Source: Ascaris suum
Taxonomy: Eukaryota; Nematoda; Chromadorea; Rhabditida; Ascarididae
DNA: 64,000 nt
Reading direction: 5' to 3'
Assembly (NCBI GenBank): GCA_013433145.1
Contig: CM024171.1
Coordinates: 1,839,001 to 1,903,000, forward strand
The translations under genes were made by a program, and so were the position numbers. Under the pieces are notes generated by a model, which did not search any database, was not told the DNA's origin, and worked only from the letters and a program-made list of their open reading frames with translations. Below are positions 13,701 to 27,688 of the stretch, in pieces. Each line of letters begins with the position of its first letter. Position 1 is the first letter of the stretch.

Positions 13701-16700
13701 AAGAAAATGAAATGAAAAATGGAGCGGAATAAAAATATCCAAAAATGCTGTTGGAAGAGCTCAAAACTGATTTTGCAACTATTTCTTCCGATCAGATAGA
13801 CAATTTAATTAGCACATAAACACATTAGATAGATTAATTGTTATCAATCAGTTCTACTTTATTAGTTCTATTCAGCTTTTTTTTTTGCTTAAAATCCTCA
13901 AAATGCTTATTGAAAATTTTAAACTCGAGCCAGATAGGTGTAAATAAGATATATTTTAGGATTTGATGTCAATCATCGAATATCTGAACGAAAAAGTGCA
14001 CATAAATAACATAAACAATAATGAGACTTAGTGCGCTATAGAATCAACACCGCTGAGCGAGCAATTCGGATTCTTAGTTGAAATATGTCAAAGATGGTTG
14101 TAATGAACAAGACAGCCGCTGGAAATGAAACGAATCACGTTGTATGTAATGTGATGCTAATGCAAAGTGGGATTAGGCATTTCGATGGACCGCTATCCAA
14201 CCAGCTAGGATGCTTTCGAACCTTTCCATCGTTTCTATCCAGCTATTTATTTACCTATAAACAAAACTTCATTAATTTTTCACATCATTCCATTTCTTAA
14301 GAGCGCCATTCTTATAGATAATATTCTTGATAATGTTGTGCACTTATTAAATCGTTACTTGCATGTGCTCATCTTGAAATTGCCAGCACCCCAACTAGAA
14401 AATAACTTTCGGGATTCTGTTATTGTAATTGTTCAATTATCTTGCCAACACTAAATTCAATTTGCTCATTTTAAGCCATCACCTCTGTGCCCCCAACCAT
14501 TGGTCGTTTCTTATGCTATTATCTTTGCATATCACCCATCTCGCAGATGCAGTACATCTATGTATGCTTTATGTAGATGGTTAAGTACAATATTTCGATG
14601 CATATCTTGCAGTTATCACAAACGGATTTTTAAATTTTCAGCTATAATAGCCCAAGGAAACTTCCCATTTCCGAGACGCATCCTGGTAGCGCCATACGTA
14701 GATATTTTAAGTGCACATCTGTTGGTTTCTTTGCAAGGATGTTTACCTGTCATTCCGGTCATTGCATTCCGGTCACTGTCGATTGTCGAATAGCCTAATT
14801 CACGTGTGTGAAATTTGGTATTTATGATCTGTGTCACGTGTTGATTCGCTATCGACCAATCAACTTCTATAGAAATTTTAGGCATTGAAAAAGGCATAAC
14901 GATTTTACTTCTATTTCATGGCTGATGTGATCACGTCTGATACTATATTCAGCTTTCACTTCGCGACCGCTTGAGCTGGAAGAATGCACCTATATTGTAT
15001 TACTTTAATATATTATTATAAGAAGTGAATTTAAGTATATTATTGTGGTGGCAACTAATAATAATAATAGCTGAACGTCACAAGAATTTAATGCAGCACA
15101 TACCAGATGTTGGTCTCAAAAATCTGGCATCAAAAAATCCACACATATTCTACTCAAAAGCATGTGAGAACAAAGTTCTCAATCGAAATAATAATAGGCA
15201 ATTCGTTGATTTGTATTGAATTCGACATAAAATTTCGATAGGGACTAATTTAACGCATATGCTCTTCATATTTCCCACTCATATTTTTCGGTATATTAGC
15301 GTGAGTTGTTGATGTGGAAAATTTTTAGCAACGAGCATCTGTGATGAATTTGTTGTGGGTAGCCGGTGTTTTTTTTCGATGCAACTTTCAAATAAACAGA
15401 TGTGAAAATCCGATAGTTAATGTCATATGTTTCGAATATTCTTTATTTCTAAAATGATGAAATCTTCGACAAATCGATTAATGCATTCGATTACGAGATA
15501 GATTTTAATTGCATTTTATCGTTGATTGGTAAAAATTTAGCAAAATTTTCTCATTATTATAAGCGAAAAGAAAATATTAGCGAGGAAATTTATTTTATTT
15601 ATATGGCGAGAATAAAACTATCTATGCAATAAATATAGTAAATTTTGAAGTATAGAAATGAGTGGATAAGCATGAGGAGCATTGAAGAACTTTCACCTTG
15701 ATTTCAACTTGAGTTGCTCAAAACGATGCAAGTTTAGTGAATTGACCTCAACATGATCGCAATATATTTAGCGTAGAGTTTGTTAAATTCAACTTGATAT
15801 TGTAGAAAAATGACTGAAAATAATTTCGCGGTCATTAGTCATTCGCAGACGCTTATAGAACGACAAAGATACGGAGAAAACTATGAGTTGAAATATCGAC
15901 GTTTATGTGGAATGTAAATGATGAGTAAGTGATAAGTGAAGAATGGATAGAGAAATATGAGATAGCATGAGGAGTTAGTTAGTGATATAAGTAATATGTA
16001 TGGATAATTATAGTGTATATCGAAAGCAAAATGTTATGATTTGAATTCGTTGAAGTATAAACAGAAAAGCTCTTGTAGTCGAGGTCATAATCTCATACCC
16101 GCATGGGAAAAGATAGCAGGAGAGAAATGAGGAAAGGGGCGAGAGGGTAGGAAGCGTTGAAAGAAAATAGCAATTGAGCATAAAAATTAAAGAATTGATC
16201 AGAGAAATTTTTGAGATGCTTGTATAAAATAACTGAGCAAAAGAAGCAATCAAAGAATGGATTTGTCTAAACATTGCTTCATTTCCCGTTCTTCTTGGTG
16301 TTTATAATTTTTTTTTTTGATTACATATCCTTAATTTCCATATAGCAATGGAAAATTTTCATTCATTTCCGCTGTTCTTAGTTTTCATTTGTCATTGTTT
16401 TCTTGAGCAATTTTTTCCATAATATTGATCCACATAAATTTTAAAGTCGTCTTTTTTCGAAAATCTCAATGTGAGTTGTACTCAAACAGCAGCTGAAAGC
16501 CGCAATAAATTTTCCACCTCTTTATTTTTAAGAGGTGAGCTTCAGTTGAGCTAAAGATTTCACTTAGGTTAATGGTCATTAAAATTAGCGAAAAAAAAAG
16601 TGCAGCGCTTCATGTTGTCGTATGTTAAGAGCTCTAATCTCCCATATAAATCTACAAAACATTCGTTTTTATGAGCTTTTGTGAATATGCTCTACAAATA

Positions 16701-16857
16701 TGCGTAATGGCGATCTCATAAGCATTACGCATGTACCAGTTTATGTCGGTCTTTATTGGCAATAGTTTCAACTCGGTGAGCCACTAAAACTGGCGATACG
16801 AATATTGATGGCTGTGACGTACTTATACAGTTTCATCGCATACCGTAATTTATGTAA

Positions 16858-17217
16858 TACATTAACATCGAAACAGTCGAAAGAGCCTCTAGACGCTCAA
16901 ATGTGGAAAAAGTCAGCGTGCATTTCGCACTGATCGCATCACAAAAAGTGAACCTCGTGCAGAAAGTTTCTGCAGAAAATGAGACTAAATGAAATAGGAA
17001 GATATCATTTCGCATATTTCCTGCTCAAGGTAATTCAGCAAACGTTTTCCAGGTAAAGCATTGTTGTTGTGCTACCTCATCCACCACGTTTGTGCATTTG
17101 TTATTTGGACCGGCTGAAATAAAGTTGGAAACCAAAATAGCAATAGAAAATGCATGCAAATTTTTTTACCCATTCCAATGTGGGCAAATCTCTTCAAAGT
17201 CGTTCGATCAGCATTAA
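16858..17217 (+). other. Exon-like open patches
   Basis: An open frame at 16858-16992 could end at donor GTTTCT (16966, phase 0), and another at 17053-17217 follows acceptor cgttttccag and reads ENACKFFYPFQCGQ. Cys spacing loosely recalls a Kunitz C-terminal half, but the other Kunitz cysteines and the N-x-F motif are missing. Unrecognised; may be a decayed gene. Confidence 0.2.
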
Positions 17218-17552
17218 ATATAATATGGGAAGTCCGGCTTGTGCGTTGGTTGCATTCAGATTATATTCACAAAATTTGGTCGTTCTGGCTTCAGAGGTTT
17301 CCGAGATGCAATTAATGAACAAACAGGCATGTGTGCATGTACATCGAAGCTTAAGATACGATGTTATCGTAATGCTTTTCGCAATGCATATCTGCAAAGG
17401 CGCATAAATAGAAAATCGCGCTAAAGAAGTTCGCATGATATACCTGCCGGTATTCCTTCCACCGTACAACCGCTTTCATAAATTGCCGACGTATACGGAA
17501 CATGCACAAAAAACTTAACCTATATTGCGCTATTTTTTGCTCTCTGCTCCAG

Positions 17553-17754
17553 GATGGTTCCTCCAGACAGAAACTGTATGCTTGTGGTTTTATTTAGCGC
17601 TGAAAATAGAACTAAAGATTTGGCATTTGATCATTCAACGATGAACGGTTACACATTGGTGAAGATTATTCAGAGAAAACCATGCAAAAGTGAACCAATT
17701 ATATTCCGATTTCACTCATTACAAACAGTCAGATCGACACATTTAACTAAGTAA
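17553..17754 (+). CDS. Weak candidate: 66-residue open frame after a strong acceptor
   Basis: A long pyrimidine tract ending tctctgctccag is followed by one base and an ATG (17554), then 66 codons to TAA. It starts MVPPDRNCMLVVLFSAENRT. The acceptor-ATG arrangement mimics an SL-spliced start. No domain is recognised and no downstream exon is identified; a donor GTAACT overlaps the stop. Confidence 0.28.
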
Positions 17755-18105
17755 CTAGGCCTTCAGCGTCGTCCTAGTTATGCATTGTAAACGACTTCGT
17801 AAATTAGAGTGAGAATGAAATTTGAGTGCGAAAGGTGCTTCATTTTCAAATCATTTATCCTATAATCGATGGTTGTTTGTTGAAAGATTGATGGTTCGAT
17901 CTGATGCTGAAAAAAAAGTGCATCCGACGCAATGAAATTTTCAAAACAGTGAGTGGAAAAGCCTTGAAAATAGTGAATATAATTGTTGCATTTGCAATTA
18001 TTATATCATTTAAATGAAATCCTTAAATGGTGAGAAAATGAAGAAACTCGCACATTTTTATGTGAGGTGATCCCCAGTAGGAATCTTCTGTGAAAGATTC
18101 GTTAA

Positions 18106-18305
<200 letters not shown>

Positions 18306-19227
18306 CTTCCTTATAATTTATGTAAATTGAAGGAAGGTAGAAATATGAAAGCATGTAATATGTCACTGATGGCACTATTCTTAGAAATTCGGAGCAATGA
18401 GCACGTAGCAAGTTCTCAGTAATGAGTTGATCTGGAAAATGGAATTGAAAAAAATTGCCGAGAGCAGCACCGATTCGGATGTGTTTAATACAAAAAAATG
18501 CGCAGCGCCATTGGCTAAACGTTTCGAGATGGGATGCCATTTCACAGTAAACACAATGCTAACAAATCGACTATAAATTTGTGCTGCATCCACATTTCGG
18601 CATCTTCTGCAATTCAGTTCTCCTTTCAAGCACCTCTTTCAACAGGTTGTCCAGTTAGATCTTTGCCTTCCTTAATTATTTCAACTTCTATTGCTTAGTG
18701 AACGAATATCCTATTCATCTCATTCCCACTTCTGAGGTTGATTTTCCCTATTAATCAGCCCAGCAGCCAATATATATCATACCTACGAAAAAGTTGTCTT
18801 ATATTTTGCTATGAACATTGCACCTTAAGCTCTTTTGAAAGGATGTCTTCCCTAACTTCATTCGGCATTAAGTGAGAGGCAACGTAGAAAACCCAATCTT
18901 AAGTCGACCGCTTTGTTTTATGGATCAGTGCTTTTGAAATGTTTGATACTTGTTGCAAGCGCTCGGTCATACCACGAACTCACTAAGTGGGATTTCGTAG
19001 TTGTCCGTGCTGAAGAGTTGATATCCGATAAAAATTCTGGCGAACGTTTCCAATGAATGTGGTGCTAATCGGGTCCCTTAGGAAATCGAAAATAAATTTG
19101 CATACCGATATGCTGGCATGAAGCAACGCCTGGATTTCTGCACACACCAACCATTTGATGATAAAATTGCCGAAAATTTATTGTGAAAGAGCCCCTTTTT
19201 TCAATGTTGAAGTCACACTCGCTTCCA

Positions 19228-19260
19228 GTGCAAAATGCAAAATGCAAAATGCAAAGTGCA
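19228..19260. repeat. 7-base tandem repeat (TGCAAAA)n
   Basis: About four successive copies, the last imperfect (TGCAAAG). Confidence 0.85.
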
Positions 19261-19770
19261 ATAACTCATCAGATAGTTTGCAATCAACGAAATCCAAGTA
19301 TAAGTATATTGCGTACATTGCAGTGCTTTTTTTTAAAGGTTAGATGATTGCTTTATGTGGTTTATAGTTTTAAAGCATCAAGTTAAGATGTTATACTCAG
19401 AATTGCTCTGGATTCGTGTGAAAACTTTCAAATAGACCATCATGATTAAAATATTTATACGGACTCCTTCAAGACTTTAGGTATAGTCCGAAATCGAATT
19501 GTCGAAAAACATCACAATCGCTTGCATAGCAAAAATCAACTAAACGCTGTATTCTCAAAATTTTCTATCCTATCCATTGTAAAATAGCAATTGCAAAATA
19601 TCTTGGGATCCTCTATTCGACTTCTGTTATTTAAGGCTTAAAGATAAGATTTATGCCTGATTTACATACTAAGATGAAATTTCCGCATACTTCACCTCCC
19701 TCAAGTCTTTCATCATCATCATCATTATCATTATCACATTTACCACGAATGAAAGTCGATTTTTCAGCGA

Positions 19771-19808
19771 ATTTTATGAGGAAATCCACATTTTATGAGG
19801 AAATCCAC
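19771..19808. repeat. 19-base perfect tandem duplication
   Basis: ATTTTATGAGGAAATCCAC occurs twice in direct succession. Confidence 0.9.
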
Positions 19809-20086
19809 ATTCCGCATATCAAACGCAACATATTTGTTGAATAATTTATCACCGATTCAAATTCTTTCCATCCATTTATTTCTATTTAGTTATAATAGTT
19901 TCAACAAACTCAATTATCAACATAATCTCAACCAACATGCTCCCTGCATCTCTTTACTCCTAGTCTACTCTCTCGTTTGGGTAATATGATGATCATTTGC
20001 ATGTTTGATATAATTTATGCATAACAAATCGACCTCATCACACATTGGTGAATATCTTAGTTCGCCGATCAAATGAAGCGGAGGCT

Positions 20087-20143
20087 GGTGGGAGTTGGGG
20101 GTGGGGGGGGGGGGGGGGGGGGGATAATGGGAAATTAGGATGG
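20087..20143 (+). repeat. Poly-G tract (21 G at 20103-20123) in a G-rich patch
   Basis: An uninterrupted run of 21 G flanked by shorter G runs; a strong G-quadruplex candidate and a likely length-variable or assembly-error site. Confidence 0.9.
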
Positions 20144-22519
20144 GGAATAAAGGTATGGCTTGTAGTTTGCAGTGATACGCATCGATGAACATATTCGTTT
20201 ATTTGAAGCATTTGCATTGTTTTGTTTATTGTAATCTGAGTCGACAATGCGATGCGTTGTTTAACATTACGTTTCATAAAGTCTCTCGATTATGCATCTC
20301 TAATATTTATTTCTCTCATTTTTGCACAAAAAAAAAACAATCTCACTTTTTTTTTTCAACGAACGCATCGTTTTGTTGATATATTTTTACGTATCAAAAA
20401 TTATCTCTAAAGTTTATTGAACACATCAGCTTAAAGTTCATTCTTTCATTCTTTATTGAGGATCAATCGTTGAAAATTTATTATTTGTTAGCTAAATTGA
20501 AAGTGAAGAAAAGCAATAATTATATTTATAGGCATAAAATATTTGTAACGGATAATATAGATTTGATAATAACTAGGAAAATATATAACTAAACTGAGCA
20601 TGATGATTAAAAGTTTTACTTAAATGAGGTTTTTTTTAGCGAAATCCTCAGAAATTATTTTTAAAAAAAACAAAATATTTTTTATCTTATGCTTGATCAA
20701 TTATTATTGCTTTTTGTGGAACCAAAAAAAATTGCAGTTTTATGAGAGAAATTAATTTAATGCAGAATTTATGGACTAATTGTCGATAGTTATTGGTAGT
20801 GGTTCCTTCTGATTCGTTAGATCCACAAATTTCACATACACGACTGGACAACGTCTTTTTTTTTACGGCTGGCAATTGTCGACATTAATTGACAACCGCT
20901 TAGCTTATCAACATTTTTTTTTTCGTTTCAATTCTCTAAAATATTTTTTTTTCTTATGAAATTAGGAAATGATTGATAAATTTGATAGTTCAACTATTCA
21001 ATGAAGGTGGTGATTTACCAGTTAAGCTATGATCTCTATGATGCATTCTGTTTTCCCATATTCGCTGATCTAGATGGTTCTCAAAACATTCATGTGTAAT
21101 ATCTGTTAAAAGCGATTCAGCCGATTCAACCTAACATCATCGTCATGCGCTTATGCTATTGAGCTAGTCATGCTGCTAATCTTATCAATTATCTTTATAT
21201 TTAGATTTACTTCTTCGAATAGTTTTGCTTCAAGCATTTTTCATCTATTTTCTAGTCATTTGCGATCAGCAATCATCGACTCAAATATGCGATACTTAGT
21301 AAGAGATTGAAAACCGAAATTCTTGTGCAAATATGTTTGGCGTCAAATGAAAAAAACAACCGACTACATTTTATTTGTTGTAATGCATTACAACGGATGA
21401 TATTGCGATCGTTTTAGAGGAATGCTCTTAGAAGCAACCGATGAATTGTGGCATATAATGCTGTGGTAATGACGACTGATCGGAAGTGGGTCCCGTCTCG
21501 ATTAAGCTTTCATTTACCTCTAGCCAATGTGTAATAGAGAATGCATTGCTCAGTTGCTATCCGATTGGTGCCTATAACAATGACATACAAGCAAAATACA
21601 ATTCCGAATCACATTCAATCTTCGCGTCATATTTCTGCAAAGTTTGCTCCTCCCAACGTCCTAAAAGTACAGCTAACAAACAATGTCACTTTATGCATTC
21701 GTTCAGTGCTGTATACGAAGATTTTTCATTCGTTTATAAAAATGCTAAATATTGCTTAACCAGTAATCTCGAAAGAGAGTAATTTTATATTATGAATTTG
21801 AATTCTTTATGCGTCTGAAGCTGAAACTCATCGAATCGACTCTAGTTCTCCATCACTAAAGACTTCAAACATCTCAAAGTTCTCGACAATTTCTTAATTT
21901 TGATTCATTTTTTTACGTCAATTTGCTTCTATCGTATCATGATTGTGATCAATCCCCAAATTCTTTCTACCTGAGGGCGTCGTTAAATTCTTCTATAGTT
22001 TTTTCTTTCTTTTTTTCTTTCGTTAAATTCATATTCTTCTAAGAGCTCATCGCTTTCGAATTTTTCTCTTGAACATTTAAGAAACGTTTTACGTATAAAA
22101 GCTCTCAATTATTAAATAAACTGAAATATTGCAGCGTTATATTTTGTGTAAGATTTGCCTAGTAAAATATGCAATTAGCATCCTTTAGTGCAGCAAGATT
22201 TGTGGATAGCTTGCTTACTTACACTGTGCGTTCGCATCTGTTGTTGTCGTGAACGAATCGCTTTCGTGAGGCTATTTTCTCTCAGGCCAAAAAAAAAAAT
22301 ACACCAAAACTTCTTGTTATGAATCAAACACAAAACAACATTGCCGTTTTCTTTTGTAAAGTTATCTCGACAAGAACGTTTCATGCATCTTTGAAATTTG
22401 TGGAGCCTTTTGGTTTAGATTTTTGCTTAGCCTCATCAAATTAAATCTGGTCGCAATTTTCTATTGTGGCATTCGAATTGCACAAATTTACTTCGAACAA
22501 GTGAATGTCTTCAACTTAG

Positions 22520-22580
22520 AGAGTGTAAGAGAGAGGATGAGAGAGAGAGAGAAGTGCAGAGAGGGATAGAGGGAGGGAGT
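22520..22580. repeat. (GA)-rich low-complexity tract
   Basis: Imperfect GA repeats and purine run. Confidence 0.7.
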
Positions 22581-25500
22581 TTGAACCTCTTCGAGTGGGT
22601 AGATATAGACAACGCAGCTTAAACTTTTTTTTTTCATTTGAAATGTTCAAATTACATATTAGTTACTTCCTTTGCTGGAAAATAATTTTACAATTTAACG
22701 AACTGATGCATTTTGCTATGCATAATTTTTCTATGTAATACATTTAAATGGCCGCAATTTTATCACTACTTGAAGAAATTACTGCAAAAAAAAAAAAAAA
22801 TCAAATTAATAAAATTGAATTATACTAATAAAAATAAATTCTATGCTATTTTCCACTCATTTACGATAGAAAAATTGAATCAACGAGCATATAAACGATA
22901 ATCATAATATCTAGCAAAGAGTATTCTTAACTGGTATGTATTTCCTTTCTTCAGGAAACAAAAAAAAAAAAACAACAACAACAAGAATTCAGCACATATG
23001 TCGGAAAGATATTTTTATAAGAACGATCATATATCAATCGACAAATGTGGATGAATTTTTTTTTTTATTATAATGGTTAAAAAAAAAAAAGAAAAAAATT
23101 CACACACTGTTCAATCGTTTGGCCGATGGTGCGCAATAAGAAGAGAAAGAATTGAAGAAGTGTGAACAAAAGCAGCTTTACAAATCACCTCATGTCTTGC
23201 AAAAAAAAACACACACACACAGACACATTCACAATGAGCGTGTGCTTTTATACACCAATTTTCTTTATTGCACATTATATATTTTTAGCCGCTTCTCTTG
23301 TGGAATTTCCTATTGATTAACGTTGTGACAAGCTTCCCCCTTTCATAGAGAAAATCTATGAGCGTTCTATTAGAAGTTGGAAAATTTTTATTTGCTTCCT
23401 GCTTGCTTAACTATTGAAGATCCTCTTGAAAGTTGTTTTTTTTTTAAATGAAAACTTCACTAAATCCAGCAAAAGTTATATGATTTGTATAAAGCATGTA
23501 AATGCTTTACGTCTGGCTTTTCCCGAAATCATTGAAAATAAAAGGGGTAATTATGGTTGCAATGAGAAGAATTCATTTGCACTTGTGGCAGCAGCAATTC
23601 AATGCACGATCAACGCTAAAATAGGTGAGCATTGATAAGCTGCAAGATATTTGTACTTTCAAAGCTCATCCACGATTCAGCATATGTTGTTATCGCTTAC
23701 AATTTCTTTCAAATCCAGCGTAAATAAACACTATTAGCTGCATGCAAACGTAGTACATTACACCTTTTGGCTTCGAACTTTCGGATTTTGCCCTTCAGTC
23801 CTAAAGAGCCGAGCATCTCTGAACAACGCCTCAAGCAATCAAGACTTTCGTACATTGCTATTGCAAGGCTTTTCACCTATGAGAGCGATCGAATATGTGA
23901 TCATCAAATTTGCTACTTAAAAAAAAACTAACGCGTATCCATCTGTTTCTTGCAGATTTTGGAGAAAAAAAAAACTCATTGCAGTGCTATTTTTATTACT
24001 ACATTTTTTTGCAACAAATATAATGCAATCTGCTGAAATATAAGTCGATATTCACAATAAACGATACCCGAAACCACTAGTCAAAATTGTGCATACTGAA
24101 ATGATTATAGAGAAGATGATGGGTTCTTCATTTCGTAATGTTCTGGGTTCATTTCTTCATTTCATTTCGCAATGCAATGCAGTGACATCGGAAAAACATT
24201 TTATCATTTCCAAATGTACTCATATTGCATAATGTGCCTCTAATTGTATCGTTTAGAGGCATTCATTTAGCCGACTCTTGTTGAACTTCTTTCCTCAAAA
24301 GTATATCAGCAACGACAACAACTTTATTGAAATATATTAGTTCTTCCCTTAAATATCCTCAAATATATGATCTTTACTAAAATATTCACCGTTTTTTCAT
24401 AAAATTTCAGCAGTTTTTTTCAAAAAAAAAAAATTCTTTCCCATCTTAATTACTCTCATAGATCTGAACTAAATTACTTCATCAAATTCTAAAAACTTTC
24501 CATAATATAATTTCGAATATAATTTATTAAATTACATTCATTGTTTTATTTATCATCATAAAGGAATAATATCGATATTTCTTTCAAATTTTTAGCACTA
24601 TTTAATGATTCATTTATTATACTTAAGCGTTTCATTTCTATTGTTGAATGGAGTTTTTTTTTTCTTCGCCGAAAAATTTCTCAATCTTTAAAGAACTCTT
24701 CTATTCTTTATTAAATTTGTATGATTTTATAGAAAATCTTCCGATGTTTCCTAGTTAGTTTTCATAAATTTTTTAAAGGATTTGATGGGGTTTTTTTTTT
24801 GCAAATAATTTCTATCATTTTCATCGAATCTTTTATGAAATAATTTGAGGCATTCGATTTAAAAACTCCAAAGTTATTTCATTATCATATGAAATGATCA
24901 ATGTATAATGATTATATTTATATGTAGATTTTTTTTTGTATTTCTTATTTCTGCAAAATTTTATAACGAATAAAATTCTCCTATTTGGAGATTTAATTTT
25001 TGATATGCGAATCTAATATTCGATATGAGGAAAAATTTTTATTTTAGGAAAAAAAAAATTTGCCGAATATAAAGAGAGAATTTTATATCTTTGAAAGAAT
25101 TTTCCAAATTTATCAACTTTACACACGAAATCCGTCATTCATATTTTTGAAGCACAGAATGCTTATCTTCACTATTTAGCATCTTTATATGTCTTATCAT
25201 CGAATGAAATGAAATAACCGATTGAATAAAACTTTTATTGCTTCATTTCTCTTACTGGTTTACACGATAGTGCATAAATTTTTGGAATGTCAATTTATTG
25301 CAGCAATGGAATTGTAATCGTAAATCAGTAATCTTACAGTGAAATTTGAACATTTCGGTGCTTCATCACATTGGATTTGATGCTTTAGAGCTATGACACA
25401 TTGTTTGCAAGATATTAGACGATTGTGGGCGTGTTTCTTTGGAAGGCTCCCCCTATCGTTCATTCGATCGCTCCAATATACCACGCATTGCACCACATTG

Positions 25501-26095
25501 GAGCCACATCTAACGCTTCAGCTTCATTGTTTGTATTTTCTCGCCCTCATGAAGCTAGCCAGCTTCGAGAAAGTCTTTCTCGGCAAAAATCTAAAATTGC
25601 CTATTCTTTAGATCTTTTGTCTTTATTTTTTTGCTCGGTACGTTTCAATAATCACATAAAAGTTGTAATATTAGCGGATAAAATAAAATTAGGGAGGCAA
25701 ATTCTTTTAGTGATCTTGATGTGCCTCAATATTAATAATTTTTTATTTTTCATAGAATATTTTCTAATAGTAACGAATGTAATTCTTACAACATCGATAT
25801 TAAATAGGCATGATTCACATGAATTATTTTTTTCAACAATATATGGGTAAATGTACGTTGCACCTTCTCTCCACCAATAAAGGTGAATGGAATACGGTCA
25901 GACCGCTCCTCCTCTCGACTGATGGTAGTTCCATAAATGTGACTGTGACACAACGCCAAAGACAACGAAATTCTGTTGTTCGACGTTTGCCTGTTAGTGC
26001 TGTTTAATGTATCACACAATCTGGTGCCCTTAGTGCTTACGGTCGGTCCTTCCAGCAAAAACAATCAAATAGACGCCATTTCAGAGTAGGTTTTA

Positions 26096-26121
26096 GGCTC
26101 TCCGACGGCTCCGACGGCTCC
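26096..26121. repeat. 9-base tandem repeat (GGCTCCGAC)x3
   Basis: Three near-perfect units of a GC-rich nonamer in AT-rich sequence. Confidence 0.85.
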
Positions 26122-27666
26122 GATTTTATCTCATAAAATCGTTCCAATTGGCTCTCGATTATGTAGTTGCACTACTGCATCAATATCTATATTATGCTGA
26201 AAATTATAGTGTTTTATGTTCTCAATTTTTGATACTTTTACATTCTCTTGCTTGTTATATTAATTCATAATTGTAGAATATAGACTAGCTTATTCAATTC
26301 GGAAGAGCTGCTCTCACTTATTTCAATGATTCAATAAGGAAATACCGGGCGTCTACTTTGGAAAATTCGTTGCACTTTTCAATTACCGAATTGTTATGGA
26401 GTTTTAATCGAATATACGAAAGTTCCAATGCAAGATCCAAACATCACCTTGGCATTACTTCCTCTCTTTTTTTTAAAACAAAGCCAACAACATTATAGTT
26501 TAATCTCATATTCGTATGAACTTTTTATGCGAAATGTGCCTGCGAATGGCATAACGAATTGCCCCATTAGTTGATGCTAAACATCGACTATATGCTTTGA
26601 AATCTCACAAATAAATGAGTAGTTTTCAAGCTTTTTGTTTCCTTTCAAAAAAAATAAAAAATAAATAAATAAAATAAAAAAAAAAATAAAACGATCAACG
26701 ATCAACTAATCTTGATTCATTTTGATCTATTAACTTCTGGATGCTCTAACATTGGTCCCAAAAAATTTCTGCCCATTAACTCATTATCTATCTTTTGAAT
26801 CGACCTAATCGATGAAAAAACAGCTTGAACCGATCGAACTGATCGACTTTTAGTGGATAGCGCACAAATTCCGAGAACAGTTGAAGAATTGCACAGCAAT
26901 AGGAAGCATATCGAAATTATCCGACAATATCAATGCCACACAAAAAGCATAATTTCGTATGATTGATTTCGGCTGTGAACTTTCTATTGAGCTTTTTTTT
27001 TCGCTGGCATATTTTTTCACTTAGATTTGGCCACTTTAAATTGGCGTAGAATATTTGTTGCTGAAATAATGAGAAATTCTATTCGTCTATGAATGATCAT
27101 TTTCGAAAGTTTGCAGTAAAACTGAAATGAAAAAGCAAACATAGATTTGACCCTAAATTAAATTAAATAAGCGTTTGATTCAAAAAAAAAAGGAAAGAAA
27201 ATCGACACTATCGTTTCTCGTGTAAGTGTTCATTTTAATGTTTATGCAAATGACTTTTAGCTTGAATTTTTGAGGAACTTTCTCCCCGATCATAATTAGT
27301 GAGGTCTCTATGGATGGAATTCTCTCACAACGATTCCAATTATTCATCCATTTTTAGCGAAAAAAAAACTGTTTAATTGAATATGCTTACAAATTAATGT
27401 AAGATTTGAGGTCGCTTATTACTTAAATTAAAACCAATGGATCACCTATAGTTTACGAGACATTGAAGCGTATTCAATAAACATAAAAGTTCGTTTACTT
27501 CCACAAATAAATTTACCGAGCGATATGATTCAATAATCATCCATGATTCCTTGATGTTGTTTCAATCAATCGCTTCAAACTCTTTGATGAAGTGATATGT
27601 TACCGGATTAGAATAGGCAGCTAAAGAATTTTTTTCCCGAAAACCCATGCAATACTGGTTTCTCAT

Positions 27667-27688
27667 GGGAATGGGAGGGGGTGGGGGG
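27667..27688 (+). repeat. G-run cluster, possible G-quadruplex
   Basis: Four runs of three or more G within 22 bases. Confidence 0.55.

Larger units (their letters stand above)
9541..16850. other. Non-coding AT-rich sequence
   Basis: Short repeats at 10.1 kb and a TG-rich tract at 10.7 kb. A 97-codon frame at 14500-14793 overlaps a similar-length frame on the other strand and shows no domain. Nothing else supported. Confidence 0.6.

Noticed and set aside
16979..17029. Short exon starting at ATG 16979 and joined to 17053
   Set aside because: The implied intron would be 23 bases, too short to be spliced.
17053..17217. Kunitz-type protease inhibitor domain
   Set aside because: Only part of the C-x8-C spacing and aromatic residues match; the remaining conserved cysteines, the Gly and the Asn-x-Phe motif are absent.
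18820..19260. Decayed retrotransposon
   Set aside because: The segment is somewhat GC-richer with broken frames, but I could not match reverse transcriptase, integrase or protease motifs or find terminal repeats.
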